A DNA stretch of 15,664 nt from Lachnospiraceae bacterium (GCA_017553965.1 JAFZJK010000078.1:1-15664), one strand, 5' to 3'. Shown: positions 7,716 to 14,806, numbered from the stretch's first letter. Numbers and translations: made by a program. The notes: generated by a model not told the origin, from the sequence alone.

Positions 7716-8516
7716 ATGGCAAAACTGGAAGGAGTTTTCTTTTCAAAAACACTCGCAAGACCGGTACATTTTGTAGCGGTACTCTGTAATGATAACGCAA
7801 TGGGCACACCGGACACACCCTACTATAAGCGTCCCACCAAGAATGTTTACCTGCTGCACGGATACTCCGGCTGTGATACCGACTGGTCATCAAATGTAGC
7901 ACTTGGAGATATGGCAAATAAATACAATGTAAATTTCTTCATGCCCAACGGCGACAACAGCTTTTACCTTGATAACAAGGCTACGGGCTATAAGTACGCT
8001 ACCTACGTAGGCGAGGAGTTTGTTAACTATACACGTAAGACCTTTAACCTTTCCGACAGCAGAGAGGATACCTACATCGGTGGTCTTTCCATGGGCGGAT
8101 TCGGTGCACTTCATACGGGACTTATGTTCAATAAGACATTTTCCAAGATCCTGGCCCTTTCGTCCGCACTTATCCAGGGCATGATCAAGGTTTTATCGCC
8201 GGATATGCCTGACAACCCTATGGCAAACTATGATTACTACGCATGGACCTTCGGGCTTAAGGACGGTATTGATTTTGAGGCTTCCGAAAACAACCCCGAG
8301 TACCTGGTTAAAAAGCTTGCGGCAGAAGGCGCACAGTTCCCCGACATATATATGGCATGCGGTACCGAGGACTTCCTTATCGAGCCAAACAAGGCATTTA
8401 AAGCATTTCTTGATGAAAATAAGGTACCTGTTACCTTCTTTACCGGTCCCGGCGTGCATGATTTTAATTTCTGGAGAGCACAGCTCGTAGCGGGCTTAGA
8501 ATGGGCATTTAAATAA
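7716..8516 (+). CDS. Putative esterase, alpha/beta hydrolase (esterase D family)
   Basis: A 266-residue soluble protein of the PF00756 putative-esterase type, which cleaves carboxylic ester bonds such as acetyl or feruloyl esters. The oxyanion region is NVYLLHGYSG (about 46-55). The nucleophile elbow GGLSMGGFG places Ser125, followed by Asp219 in CGTEDFL and His248 in GVHDFNFW, a complete catalytic triad at standard spacing. There is no signal peptide, so it should act in the cytoplasm, perhaps on sugar esters or acetylated oligosaccharides taken up by a fibre-degrading gut bacterium; that role is inference. GAGGAG lies 8 bases before ATG 7716. It appears monocistronic: strong hairpins lie before it and hup has its own promoter after it. 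Its C-ending codons (AAC, TTC, TAC) suggest higher expression than the upstream block. Confidence 0.9.
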   Translation: MAKLEGVFFSKTLARPVHFVAVLCNDNAMGTPDTPYYKRPTKNVYLLHGYSGCDTDWSSNVALGDMANKYNVNFFMPNGDNSFYLDNKATGYKYATYVGEEFVNYTRKTFNLSDSREDTYIGGLSMGGFGALHTGLMFNKTFSKILALSSALIQGMIKVLSPDMPDNPMANYDYYAWTFGLKDGIDFEASENNPEYLVKKLAAEGAQFPDIYMACGTEDFLIEPNKAFKAFLDENKVPVTFFTGPGVHDFNFWRAQLVAGLEWAFK

Positions 8517-8586
8517 GAAAACACCGAAAAATACTACTGTTTTTGGGAAAAATCCGGTTTTTTTCGCGAAAAATCAAGGATTTTCC

Positions 8587-8615
8587 TTGACAAATCCACC
8601 TATAAAGATTATAAA
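8587..8615 (+). promoter_or_regulatory. Strong sigma-A promoter of hup
   Basis: TTGACA (8587-8592), a 17-base spacer and TATAAA (8610-8615). The perfect inverted repeat TCAAGG-ATTTT-CCTTGA (8574-8590) overlaps the -35 and could be an operator. The leader has a small hairpin CCCTCT/AGAGGG (8636-8653) just before the ribosome site AGGAGG (8662-8667). Confidence 0.85.
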
Positions 8616-8673
8616 TAATCATGTGAAACACTTTACCCTCTAACAGAAGAGGGAATATATAGGAGGATTATCA

Positions 8674-8958
8674 ATGAACAAGACAGAATTAGTAGCAGCA
8701 ATCGCTGCAAAGGCTGAATTATCAAAGAAGGATTCCGAGAAGGCAGTTAAGGCTTTCATCGATGCAGTTACCGCAGAGCTTAAGGCAGGCAAGAAGGTTC
8801 AGCTTGTTGGATTTGGTACATTTGAGGTAGCTAAGCGTGCAGCTAGAAAGGGAAGAAATCCCCTTACAAAGAAAGAGATCACCATTAAGGCTTCAAACGC
8901 TCCTAAGTTCAAGGCAGGAAAGGCTTTAAAGGACGCTGTAAACACCAAGAAGAAATGA
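8674..8958 (+). CDS. hup: DNA-binding protein HU
   Basis: A 94-residue HU-family nucleoid protein that binds DNA as a dimer, bending and compacting it. The helical N-terminus [11 protein letters not shown] and the dimer core are followed by the family signature [18 protein letters not shown], where the beta-arm starts, and by the conserved end [12 protein letters not shown] with a basic tail. The length is normal for the family. Its strong promoter, AGGAGG ribosome site and codon bias fit an abundant protein. It heads the rqcP-divIC-tilS-ftsH group, the usual place of hup in Lachnospiraceae and near the Bacillus yabO region. Confidence 0.97.
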   Translation: MNKTELVAAIAAKAELSKKDSEKAVKAFIDAVTAELKAGKKVQLVGFGTFEVAKRAARKGRNPLTKKEITIKASNAPKFKAGKALKDAVNTKKK

Positions 8959-8980
8959 TCTGACTTTGGCAGCTTTAGTA

Positions 8981-9009
8981 ACCCCGCGGTGTAAATCGTG
9001 GGGTTTTTT
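8981..9009 (+). terminator. Terminator between hup and rqcP, probably partial
   Basis: ACCCCGCG (8981-8988) pairs with CGTGGGGT (8997-9004) with one G-T pair, followed by six T. The next gene's ribosome site begins only 10 bases later and no promoter lies between, so read-through must supply the downstream operon and the hairpin probably sets the hup-to-operon ratio. Confidence 0.85.
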
Positions 9010-9030
9010 AACAGAAACAGGAGATACAGC

Positions 9031-9270
9031 TTGAGATTAGATAAATACTTGAAGGTTTCAAGACTTATAAAAAGAAGAACGGTAGCCAACGAAGCTGCCG
9101 ATGCGGGCAGAGTCCTGCTTAACGGAAAGGAAGCAAAGCCTTCTGCAAACGTTAAGGTGGGCGATATCATCGAGATTGTGTTCGGAAACAAGACGGTCAA
9201 GGTTGAGGTGCTCGCTATAGCAGATACCAGCAGGAAAGAGGAAGCTAAGGAGTTGTTCAGGTACATATAG
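9031..9270 (+). CDS. rqcP: RqcP (YabO-type S4 RNA-binding protein)
   Basis: A 79-residue S4-domain protein. In Bacillus, RqcP (formerly YabO) helps RqcH add poly-alanine tails to nascent chains on stalled 50S subunits. The S4 fold is clear: RLDKYLKVSRLIKRR at the start, then RVLLNGKEAKPSANVKVGD and the strand IIEIVFG. The start is TTG 9031, chosen because AGGAGA (9019-9024) sits 6 bases upstream and the family begins MRLDKYLK; an in-frame GTG at 8998 lies inside the hup terminator. It follows hup and precedes divIC by 10 bases, in the conserved order. yabP and yabQ, which follow yabO in spore formers, are missing. Confidence 0.92.
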   Translation: MRLDKYLKVSRLIKRRTVANEAADAGRVLLNGKEAKPSANVKVGDIIEIVFGNKTVKVEVLAIADTSRKEEAKELFRYI

Positions 9271-9280
9271 GAGGCTGCTG

Positions 9281-9583
9281 ATGGCTGGAAAAAACAAAAA
9301 ACCGAATAAGCGCTGGGGACTGTTCTTTATCTTGGTGGCCGTGATGCTGATATGTGGGTTCATATATTGGAAGACCATATTGATGGAAGGCGACCTGAAC
9401 GAAAAGAACCAGGAAAAGACTATTATTGAAAAACAGATAGAAGAAGAAAAGCGTAAGAATCAGGAGCTGACCGATGAAATGAAATACCGTCAGACCGATG
9501 ATTACATAAAGGACAAGGCAAAGGACGCCATAGGCTTGCGTGATCCCGATGAGACGATCTTTCGTCCCGGAGACAGTGATTAA
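9281..9583 (+). CDS. divIC: Septum formation initiator, DivIC/FtsL type
   Basis: A 100-residue bitopic division protein. A short basic N-terminus (KNKKPNKR) is followed by one membrane helix at about 12-34, then an outside coiled coil (about 36-68, LNEKNQEKT and KQIEEEKRKN). The end has the family's YIKDKAKDAIGLRDPDE block, which resembles the typical 'yie..AR..lglv.pgE' motif. DivIC joins FtsL and DivIB in the divisome that recruits and activates septal wall synthesis. The AGGAGG ribosome site overlaps the rqcP stop. Location between rqcP and tilS is the standard one. Confidence 0.9.
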   Translation: MAGKNKKPNKRWGLFFILVAVMLICGFIYWKTILMEGDLNEKNQEKTIIEKQIEEEKRKNQELTDEMKYRQTDDYIKDKAKDAIGLRDPDETIFRPGDSD

Positions 9584-9590
9584 ATAATTT

Positions 9591-10982
9591 ATGAGACAAA
9601 ATACGGAAAAGAAAGTATTTGATTATATAAAAAAATATAACCTCATAAAAGAAGGCGACAAGGTGGTGGCCGGAGTTTCCGGCGGTGCCGATTCCATGTG
9701 CATGCTCCTGCTTCTTTTGGAGCTTAAAAAAAGCATGGATATTTCGATCACTGTGGCACATGTCGATCACGGGATAAGAGGAGCCGAGGCAAAGGCGGAT
9801 GCCGGCTTTGTAAAGAGCTTTTGCGAAAGCCACAGTATCGGTTTTGAGCTGGCAGAAACGGATATCCCCGCTATAGTAGGGGAAACGGGGCTTTCCCCCG
9901 AAGAGGCCGGGAGAAATTACCGGTATGAGTTTTTCTGCCGCACGGCCGAAAAGTACGGAGCAAGTAAGATAGCCGTGGCCCACACTAAAGGAGATCACGC
10001 CGAAACGGTGCTTTTTAACATAATAAGAGGCAGCGGTATAAAGGGCCTAAAGGGTATTTCGCCGATGAGAGCCGTTAAAACGGAAAACGGCGGCGAGCTT
10101 ACACTGATAAGGCCGATACTTTCTTTAAGCAGGGATGAGATAGAAGAGTACCTGGAGGAAAACGGGCAAAGCTACAGAACCGATTCCACAAACATGGAGG
10201 ACACCTACTCCCGTAACAGACTCAGGAACCGTATAATCCCCGAGATAAAGGAATATATAAACAGTAATGTGACCGGGCATATAGAGAGCCTGAGCGCCCA
10301 GGCGTCGGAAGCTTTTGATTTTATAGAGCGTGAGACCGACAGATACAGCGGGGAGGTAACATATGCGGAGGATGCGGACGGAAAGGTTGTATCCTGCAGG
10401 ATTGATTATTCCGTGATAGGAAGCCTGCATCCGGTATTAAAGAAAAACATCTTAAGACGGGCCTTTGAAAAAGCGGCCGGAAAGCTAAAGGATGTGGAAG
10501 AGACCCACATCATAGCGATAGACGACTTATATGGGAAACAAAGCGGTAAAAAGCTTTCCATGCCTTACGGCATAACCGCCAAAAGAGAATATGATTCGAT
10601 CGTCTTACAAAAGGAGACCGGACAGGATACGGAAGACGACTTTTCCGATACGGTAACCATGTACGTAGTACCTAGGTCTGAGCTTTCCGAGGAAATCCCT
10701 AAGGTAAAGGATGAAAAGTGGTTTGATGCAGGACTTATGGCAGGAAAACCGGAAGTACGTACGAGAAAAGACGGCGACTATCTTTTGATAGGAAAGGAAA
10801 AGCATAAGAAAAGTCTTAACCGCTTTTTGATAGATAATAAGATCCCGCCGGAGGAAAGGGACAGGATCCCGGTACTCGCAGTGGGAAGTCATGTGCTCTG
10901 GGTAATAGGATACAGGCAGGATGAAAGCTGTCTTATCACACCCGGGACCGAGAATGTGCTTGTGGTAAAGAAAAAAGGATAA
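9591..10982 (+). CDS. tilS: tRNA(Ile)-lysidine synthase TilS
   Basis: A 463-residue cytoplasmic enzyme that attaches lysine to C34 of the CAU anticodon of tRNA-Ile2 using ATP, so that it reads AUA. The N-terminal PP-loop domain has SGGADS at 30-35 and HVDHGIRG; the middle has the GLKGI and NMEDTYSRNRLR regions; the C-terminal TilS domain has VRTRKDGDYLLIG and KIPPEERDRIPVL. The length is normal and the gene complete. It starts 7 bases after the divIC stop and has no convincing ribosome site, so translation is probably coupled to divIC. AUA codons are common in this window, which fits the need for TilS. spoIIE, which sits between divIC and tilS in spore formers, is absent. Confidence 0.97.
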   Translation: MRQNTEKKVFDYIKKYNLIKEGDKVVAGVSGGADSMCMLLLLLELKKSMDISITVAHVDHGIRGAEAKADAGFVKSFCESHSIGFELAETDIPAIVGETGLSPEEAGRNYRYEFFCRTAEKYGASKIAVAHTKGDHAETVLFNIIRGSGIKGLKGISPMRAVKTENGGELTLIRPILSLSRDEIEEYLEENGQSYRTDSTNMEDTYSRNRLRNRIIPEIKEYINSNVTGHIESLSAQASEAFDFIERETDRYSGEVTYAEDADGKVVSCRIDYSVIGSLHPVLKKNILRRAFEKAAGKLKDVEETHIIAIDDLYGKQSGKKLSMPYGITAKREYDSIVLQKETGQDTEDDFSDTVTMYVVPRSELSEEIPKVKDEKWFDAGLMAGKPEVRTRKDGDYLLIGKEKHKKSLNRFLIDNKIPPEERDRIPVLAVGSHVLWVIGYRQDESCLITPGTENVLVVKKKG

Positions 10983-10994
10983 AAAGGGGAAATA

Positions 10995-12824
10995 ATGAAA
11001 AAAACAAGAGGATTCAGCATATATCTGGCTTTCATAATTATGCTTATCCTGGTGGTATATCTTACCAAGGGATTAAACGAATCGCAGTATGCAAAGTACA
11101 GTTATCAGGCTTTTGAGGCAGCCATAAACAAAAATATGGTCCAGAGTGTGGAACTGATACCCGCCGAGGAAGTACCTACAGGTCTGGTACGTCTGACACT
11201 TATAGACGGACAAAAGGGCAAGTTTAACTGCTCCGACATAACAGAGGTAGAAAAGCTGGTAAGAAAAGCAGGCATACCTTATACCATGGACGAAGTGGAA
11301 AAACCGGGCTGGTTCTTTACAAACGTAATGCCCTATATCATAATGATAGTGGTTATGCTCATATTCCTGTTTATCCTTACGGGTCAGGGTGCGGCATCTT
11401 CCGGCGGCGGAAACAAGGTCATGAACTTCGGAAGGTCCAGAGCCAGGATGACCGTTGGCAAGGACAACAAGTTTACATTCAAGGATGTGGCAGGCTTAAA
11501 GGAAGAAAAGGAAGACCTTGAGGAAATAGTCGATTTTCTGAAAAACCCCGAAAAATATGTGGATGTCGGAGCCAGGATCCCGAAGGGTATATTACTCGAA
11601 GGTGCTCCCGGTACAGGTAAGACACTCCTTGCAAAAGCTGTAGCAGGAGAAGCCGGAGTTCCGTTTTTCTCCATTTCCGGTTCGGACTTTGTGGAGATGT
11701 TCGTAGGTGTCGGAGCTTCACGTGTAAGAGAGCTTTTTGCGGATGCCAAAAAAGCTGCTCCCTGTATTATATTCATCGATGAGATAGACGCCGTAGCCAG
11801 ACGCAGAGGTACAGGTATGGGCGGCGGCCATGACGAAAGAGAGCAGACCTTAAACCAGATGCTCGTAGAGATGGATGGTTTCGGAGTAAATGAAGGTATC
11901 ATAGTACTTGCCGCAACCAACCGTGTTGACATCTTAGACCCCGCTATCTTACGTCCGGGACGTTTTGACCGTAAGGTAGTTGTAGGACGTCCCGATGTAA
12001 AGGGCAGGGAAGAGATACTTAAGGTTCACATTAAGAATAAGCCCATATCCGATGAGGTTGACTTACAAGAAATAGCAAGGACCACAGCAGGCTTTACCGG
12101 TGCCGACTTAGAGAACCTCATGAATGAAGCAGCCATATCGGCAGCTAAGGAAAACCGTAAGTTTATAAACGAAGAAGATATAAAGAAGTCCTTTATTAAG
12201 GTGGGTATAGGTTCCGAGAAGAAGAGCAAGGTTGTATCGGACAAGGAAAAGAGGATCACTGCTTATCATGAGACAGGTCATGCGATACTTTTCCATGTAC
12301 TGCCGGATGTAGGTCCTGTATACACAGTATCCATCATACCTACCGGCGGGGCAGCAGGATATACCATGCCTCTGCCTGAGAAAGACGAGATGTTCTACAC
12401 CAAGGGACATATGCTTCAGGATATCATGGTATCTTTGGGCGGACGTATAGCTGAGGAAATGATATTTGACGATATCACCACAGGCGCTTCGCAGGATATC
12501 AAGCAGGCCACCCAGACAGCCAGAAAGATGGTTACCAGATACGGCTTTACTGACTCTGTAGGTATGGTCAACTATGAGAACGATGACGATGAAGTGTTCA
12601 TCGGCCGTGATCTGGCACATACCAGAAGCTACAGTGAAAACGTGGCTAACAAGATAGATGAAGAAGTACATAACATCATATCCATGTGCTATGAAGAAGC
12701 TAAGAAGATCATCAGCGAGCATGTGGATGTTCTGCACAAATGTGCGGAGCTTCTTATAGAAAAGGAACGCATAACAAGAACCGAATTTGAGGCGCTCTTT
12801 AACAGTGTTCCTGAAGGGGTATAA
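10995..12824 (+). CDS. ftsH: ATP-dependent zinc metalloprotease FtsH
   Basis: A 609-residue membrane-anchored AAA+ protease that degrades misfolded membrane proteins and short-lived regulators as a hexamer. Two membrane helices (about 7-25 and 107-131) flank an outside domain. The AAA module has Walker A GAPGTGKT (203-210), Walker B IIFIDEID with D262/E263, the pore motif FVGVGASR region and the second region of homology [11 protein letters not shown]. The protease domain has HETGH (H425, E426, H429) and D501 in TTGASQDI as third zinc ligand. AGGGGA precedes ATG 10995. It follows tilS by 12 bases; hpt, often found between tilS and ftsH in Firmicutes, is not there. No dedicated terminator follows the stop; the first strong hairpins are those of the small RNA at 12928-13041. 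Confidence 0.98.
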   Translation: MKKTRGFSIYLAFIIMLILVVYLTKGLNESQYAKYSYQAFEAAINKNMVQSVELIPAEEVPTGLVRLTLIDGQKGKFNCSDITEVEKLVRKAGIPYTMDEVEKPGWFFTNVMPYIIMIVVMLIFLFILTGQGAASSGGGNKVMNFGRSRARMTVGKDNKFTFKDVAGLKEEKEDLEEIVDFLKNPEKYVDVGARIPKGILLEGAPGTGKTLLAKAVAGEAGVPFFSISGSDFVEMFVGVGASRVRELFADAKKAAPCIIFIDEIDAVARRRGTGMGGGHDEREQTLNQMLVEMDGFGVNEGIIVLAATNRVDILDPAILRPGRFDRKVVVGRPDVKGREEILKVHIKNKPISDEVDLQEIARTTAGFTGADLENLMNEAAISAAKENRKFINEEDIKKSFIKVGIGSEKKSKVVSDKEKRITAYHETGHAILFHVLPDVGPVYTVSIIPTGGAAGYTMPLPEKDEMFYTKGHMLQDIMVSLGGRIAEEMIFDDITTGASQDIKQATQTARKMVTRYGFTDSVGMVNYENDDDEVFIGRDLAHTRSYSENVANKIDEEVHNIISMCYEEAKKIISEHVDVLHKCAELLIEKERITRTEFEALFNSVPEGV

Positions 12825-12912
12825 TGTATAATAGGGGCTAAGGGTTTTGGTAAATGTGCAAAAAAAGTTTTATAAAATTCTTTAATGTTTGTGCACACTT
12901 ATTTTAAAAACC

Positions 12913-12921
12913 TGTTATAAT
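12913..12921 (+). promoter_or_regulatory. Extended -10 promoter of the left small RNA
   Basis: TGTTATAAT is a perfect TGn-extended -10. No good -35 sits 16-18 bases upstream, as expected for this promoter class. The upstream GTGCAC palindrome (12891-12896) is identical in both copies. The expected start is near 12928. Confidence 0.7.
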
Positions 12922-12927
12922 ACATAC

Positions 12928-13041
12928 TTGTAAACCCCAATACATTTATAGTTTTTGCTACACCCCAAAAAAAGCGCACTCGGCGCTTTTAGCAAAAATA
13001 CCTTCTCCGAAAAAGAACGATCACCCCAGATCGTTCTTTTT
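12928..13041 (+). ncRNA. Candidate small RNA, left copy, with three ACCCCA motifs
   Basis: About 114 nt between an extended -10 promoter and an intrinsic terminator, with no ORF or ribosome site. Motifs in order: AACCCCAA in an unpaired 5' part (about 12933-12940); an outer stem TTTTTGCTA/TAGCAAAAA enclosing CACCCCAA and an inner 8 bp stem AAAAGCGC/GCGCTTTT with loop ACTCG; the spacer CCTTCTCCG; the terminator stem with loop ACCCCA. Two copies in the window differ by a paired A-T to G-C change that keeps the last stem, which argues for selection on RNA structure. C-rich loops are how several Firmicute sRNAs bind G-rich ribosome sites. It could instead be a leader of the MATE mRNA, but the second copy points away from any gene start. 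I do not recognise the family. Confidence 0.6.
13010..13041 (+). terminator. Intrinsic terminator of the left small RNA
   Basis: AAAAAGAACGATC (13010-13022) pairs perfectly with GATCGTTCTTTTT (13029-13041), a 13 bp stem with loop ACCCCA. The A- and T-runs make it work in both directions. It should also stop ftsH read-through before the MATE promoter. Confidence 0.88.
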
Positions 13042-13119
13042 GCATTTATACGGGAATGCGGCGGCTTACGGCGAAGCCGGAATGTTTATGAGTGCGTATA
13101 ATATAGTCGTGCATGGTCT

Positions 13120-13147
13120 TTTACAATTTTATACATTGTAATATAAA
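13120..13147 (+). promoter_or_regulatory. MATE promoter with a built-in operator
   Basis: TTTACA (13120-13125), a 16-base spacer and TATAAA (13142-13147). The inverted repeat TTACAAT-(7)-ATTGTAA (13121-13127, 13135-13141) covers the -35 and the whole spacer, the position expected for a repressor site of the TetR/MarR/GntR kind. No regulator gene lies beside it. The expected start is near 13154, about 47 bases before the gene. Confidence 0.6.
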
Positions 13148-13200
13148 TTTTTCAGTACTACAATTATTTACCGAAATGATAAAAGATTGTGGTGAAAAGA

Positions 13201-14580
13201 ATGTTAGAAAAACTTTTTAGGGGATACAGTAAAGAAAACTTCAGAAATGCGATAAATATGGCATGGCCTGCCATAATAGAGTCCTTCTTTGTGGCATTTG
13301 CCGGACTGGTGGACTCACTTATGGTAAGCCGGCTTGGTTCGTATGCCGTAGCAGCGGTAGGGCTTACCACACAGCCGAAATTTGTCGGGCTGGCCATGTT
13401 TTTTGCGGTCAACGTATCGATATCGGCACTTGTGGCCAGGAGATTTGGGGAAAGAGAGCGGAAGGATGCCAACACGATATTCCTTACCGCTATGACCTTT
13501 GTAGTGATAGCTGCGATAGTGTTAAGCGTAATATTTGTGGTAGCGGCAGATCCGATAATAACCCTCTGCGGTTCCACCTCCGACGGAGAAAAAGAGATAG
13601 CTACGCATGAGGCAGCGGTTACATATTTCAGGATAATCATGGGCGGTATGATATTTAACTGCGTACAGATGGCGGTAAACTCAGCACAGCGCGGTTCCGG
13701 AAATACCAAGATCACCATGAGGACAAACGTAACCTCAAATGCGGTTAATATAGTACTTAACTACCTTTTGATAGAAGGTCACTGCGGTTTCCCCGCATGG
13801 GGCATCAAGGGCGCAGCACTGGCTACGGTACTCGGTACGGTTGTATCGTCAGTCATGAGTGTCATCTCTATATCGGGAAAAGAAACCTTTATCAGCATTC
13901 CGTATATCATATCTGAAAAGCTTAAGGCATCCTGGGATTCGTTTAAAAACCTGATAAGGATAGGCTATGGTATCTTTTTTGAACAGATACTTATGCGAAT
14001 AGGCTTTATGGCTACCGCGGTCATGGCGGCTAAAAAGGGTATGGATGCCATGGCGGCACATCAGGTCGGCATGAACCTTATGGGACTTACATTCAGCTTC
14101 GGAGACGGACTTCAGGCGGCAGCAGTGGCACTTATAGGCAGGTCGCTCGGTGAAGGAAAGCCGGAGCTTGCCAAGGACTACGGAAAGACCTGCAAGGCAC
14201 TGGGCATGATGATCGCAAGTGTACTTATACTTATATATTTCTTCGGAGCACGCCCGCTTATGTCCATGTTCTTTGAAGAGGAGCACATAATAGACATCGG
14301 TGTGTCCATCATGAGAGTCATCCTCTTTGTAGTCCTGTTCCAGATAATACAGGTTATATATATGGGCTGCCTACGAGGAGCGGGAGATACGCTTTATACC
14401 GCATTTGCAGCCACAATGTCGGTTACGGTCATAAGGACTCTTGTTTCGTGGCTCGGCGGATTTGTATTTGATTTTGGTATAGTCGGGATATGGTTTGGCG
14501 TATTGGCGGATCAGGTATCAAGATTCTCCTTTGCAAGTATCCGCTACAAGATGGGTAAATGGGTTAAGATAAAAATATAA
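13201..14580 (+). CDS. MATE-family multidrug/metabolite efflux protein
   Basis: A 459-residue inner-membrane antiporter of the MATE superfamily (NorM/DinF/MepA relatives), which exports cationic drugs or metabolites in exchange for Na+ or H+. About 12 hydrophobic segments are arranged as two six-helix lobes. The first helix has the family pattern MAWPAIIESF and then VDSLMVSRLG; GNTKITMRTNV and GCLRGAGDTLYTAF are the usual MATE signatures that end each lobe's central loops, and AAHQVGMNLM opens the second lobe. Start ATG 13201 is chosen over the in-frame GTG 13189 because GGTGA (13191-13195) can act as its ribosome site. Length is normal. It has its own promoter with an operator and is framed by two inverted small-RNA cassettes. 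The substrate cannot be predicted. Confidence 0.95.
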   Translation: MLEKLFRGYSKENFRNAINMAWPAIIESFFVAFAGLVDSLMVSRLGSYAVAAVGLTTQPKFVGLAMFFAVNVSISALVARRFGERERKDANTIFLTAMTFVVIAAIVLSVIFVVAADPIITLCGSTSDGEKEIATHEAAVTYFRIIMGGMIFNCVQMAVNSAQRGSGNTKITMRTNVTSNAVNIVLNYLLIEGHCGFPAWGIKGAALATVLGTVVSSVMSVISISGKETFISIPYIISEKLKASWDSFKNLIRIGYGIFFEQILMRIGFMATAVMAAKKGMDAMAAHQVGMNLMGLTFSFGDGLQAAAVALIGRSLGEGKPELAKDYGKTCKALGMMIASVLILIYFFGARPLMSMFFEEEHIIDIGVSIMRVILFVVLFQIIQVIYMGCLRGAGDTLYTAFAATMSVTVIRTLVSWLGGFVFDFGIVGIWFGVLADQVSRFSFASIRYKMGKWVKIKI

Positions 14581-14590
14581 TACAGAATGT

Positions 14591-14623
14591 AAAAAGGACG
14601 ATCTGGGGTGATCGTCCTTTTTT
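14591..14623. terminator. Bidirectional terminator shared by MATE and the right small RNA
   Basis: AAAAAGGACGATC (14591-14603) pairs perfectly with GATCGTCCTTTTT (14610-14622). On the plus strand it lies 10 bases after the MATE stop with loop TGGGGT and a T-run; on the minus strand it ends the small RNA with loop ACCCCA and a T-run. Confidence 0.88.
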
Positions 14624-14705
14624 CGGAGAAGGTATTTTTGCTAAAAGCGCCGAGTGCGCTTTTTTTGGGGTGTAGCAAAAACTATAAATGTATTGGGGTT
14701 TACAA
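14591..14705 (-). ncRNA. Candidate small RNA, right copy
   Basis: The minus-strand twin of 12928-13041, with the same promoter, the three ACCCCA motifs, the TTTTTGCTA/TAGCAAAAA stem-loop and the terminator. Between its extended -10 (14712-14720) and base 14623 it is identical to the left copy. The terminator stem reads GGACGATC/GATCGTCC here against GAACGATC/GATCGTTC on the left, so pairing is kept. It runs against the MATE gene and overlaps the 3' end of the MATE transcript. Confidence 0.6.
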
Positions 14706-14711
14706 GTATGT

Positions 14712-14720
14712 ATTATAACA
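14712..14720 (-). promoter_or_regulatory. Extended -10 promoter of the right small RNA
   Basis: ATTATAACA on the plus strand is TGTTATAAT on the minus strand, identical to the left copy along with the GTGCAC palindrome upstream. The expected start is near 14705. Confidence 0.7.
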
Positions 14721-14806
14721 GGTTTTAAAAATAAGTGTGCACAAACATTAAAGAATTTTTTAAAACTTTTGTAACAATTTTACTAAAAAAACAATTCATA
14801 AAGCAT

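Larger units (their letters stand above)
12864..13041 (+). repeat. Left arm of a ~178 bp inverted repeat around the MATE gene
   Basis: The reverse complement of 14591-14769 matches this stretch with about four substitutions and one inserted base. The middle (about 12906-13009) is identical. Weaker similarity continues outward to about 12850. The arm is a whole transcription unit (promoter, RNA, terminator) and contains no transposase. Confidence 0.93.
14591..14769 (-). repeat. Right arm of the ~178 bp inverted repeat
   Basis: Inverted match to 12864-13041, about 97% identical. Both arms read inward, toward the MATE gene. Recombination between the arms would invert 13042-14590, turning the MATE gene round while leaving both small-RNA units intact. 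Confidence 0.93.

Noticed and set aside
8998..9030. GTG 8998 as rqcP start
   Set aside because: It lies in the hup terminator stem and adds residues not seen in the family; TTG 9031 has a well-placed ribosome site and gives MRLDKYLK.
12108..12737. 209-residue minus-strand ORF opposite ftsH
   Set aside because: Shadow of the ftsH coding frame; Cys/Tyr-rich composition without domains and no ribosome site. The same holds for 9423-9998 and 11384-11932.
12689..12898. Minus-strand ORF starting MCTNIKEFYKTF, similar to a plus-strand ORF at 14735-14926 starting MCTNIKEFFKTF
   Set aside because: Both starts are the reverse strand of the duplicated sRNA promoter region; after it they diverge completely, one running into ftsH antisense and one across the terminator region. 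Neither has a ribosome site.
13163..13718. Minus-strand ORF over the start of the MATE gene
   Set aside because: Antisense shadow of the MATE frame with low-complexity Ile/Thr/Ala content and no ribosome site.
12864..14769. Inverted repeats as the ends of an insertion sequence or transposon
   Set aside because: No transposase between the arms, no target-site duplication seen outside them, and each arm is an entire transcription unit rather than a short terminal repeat.
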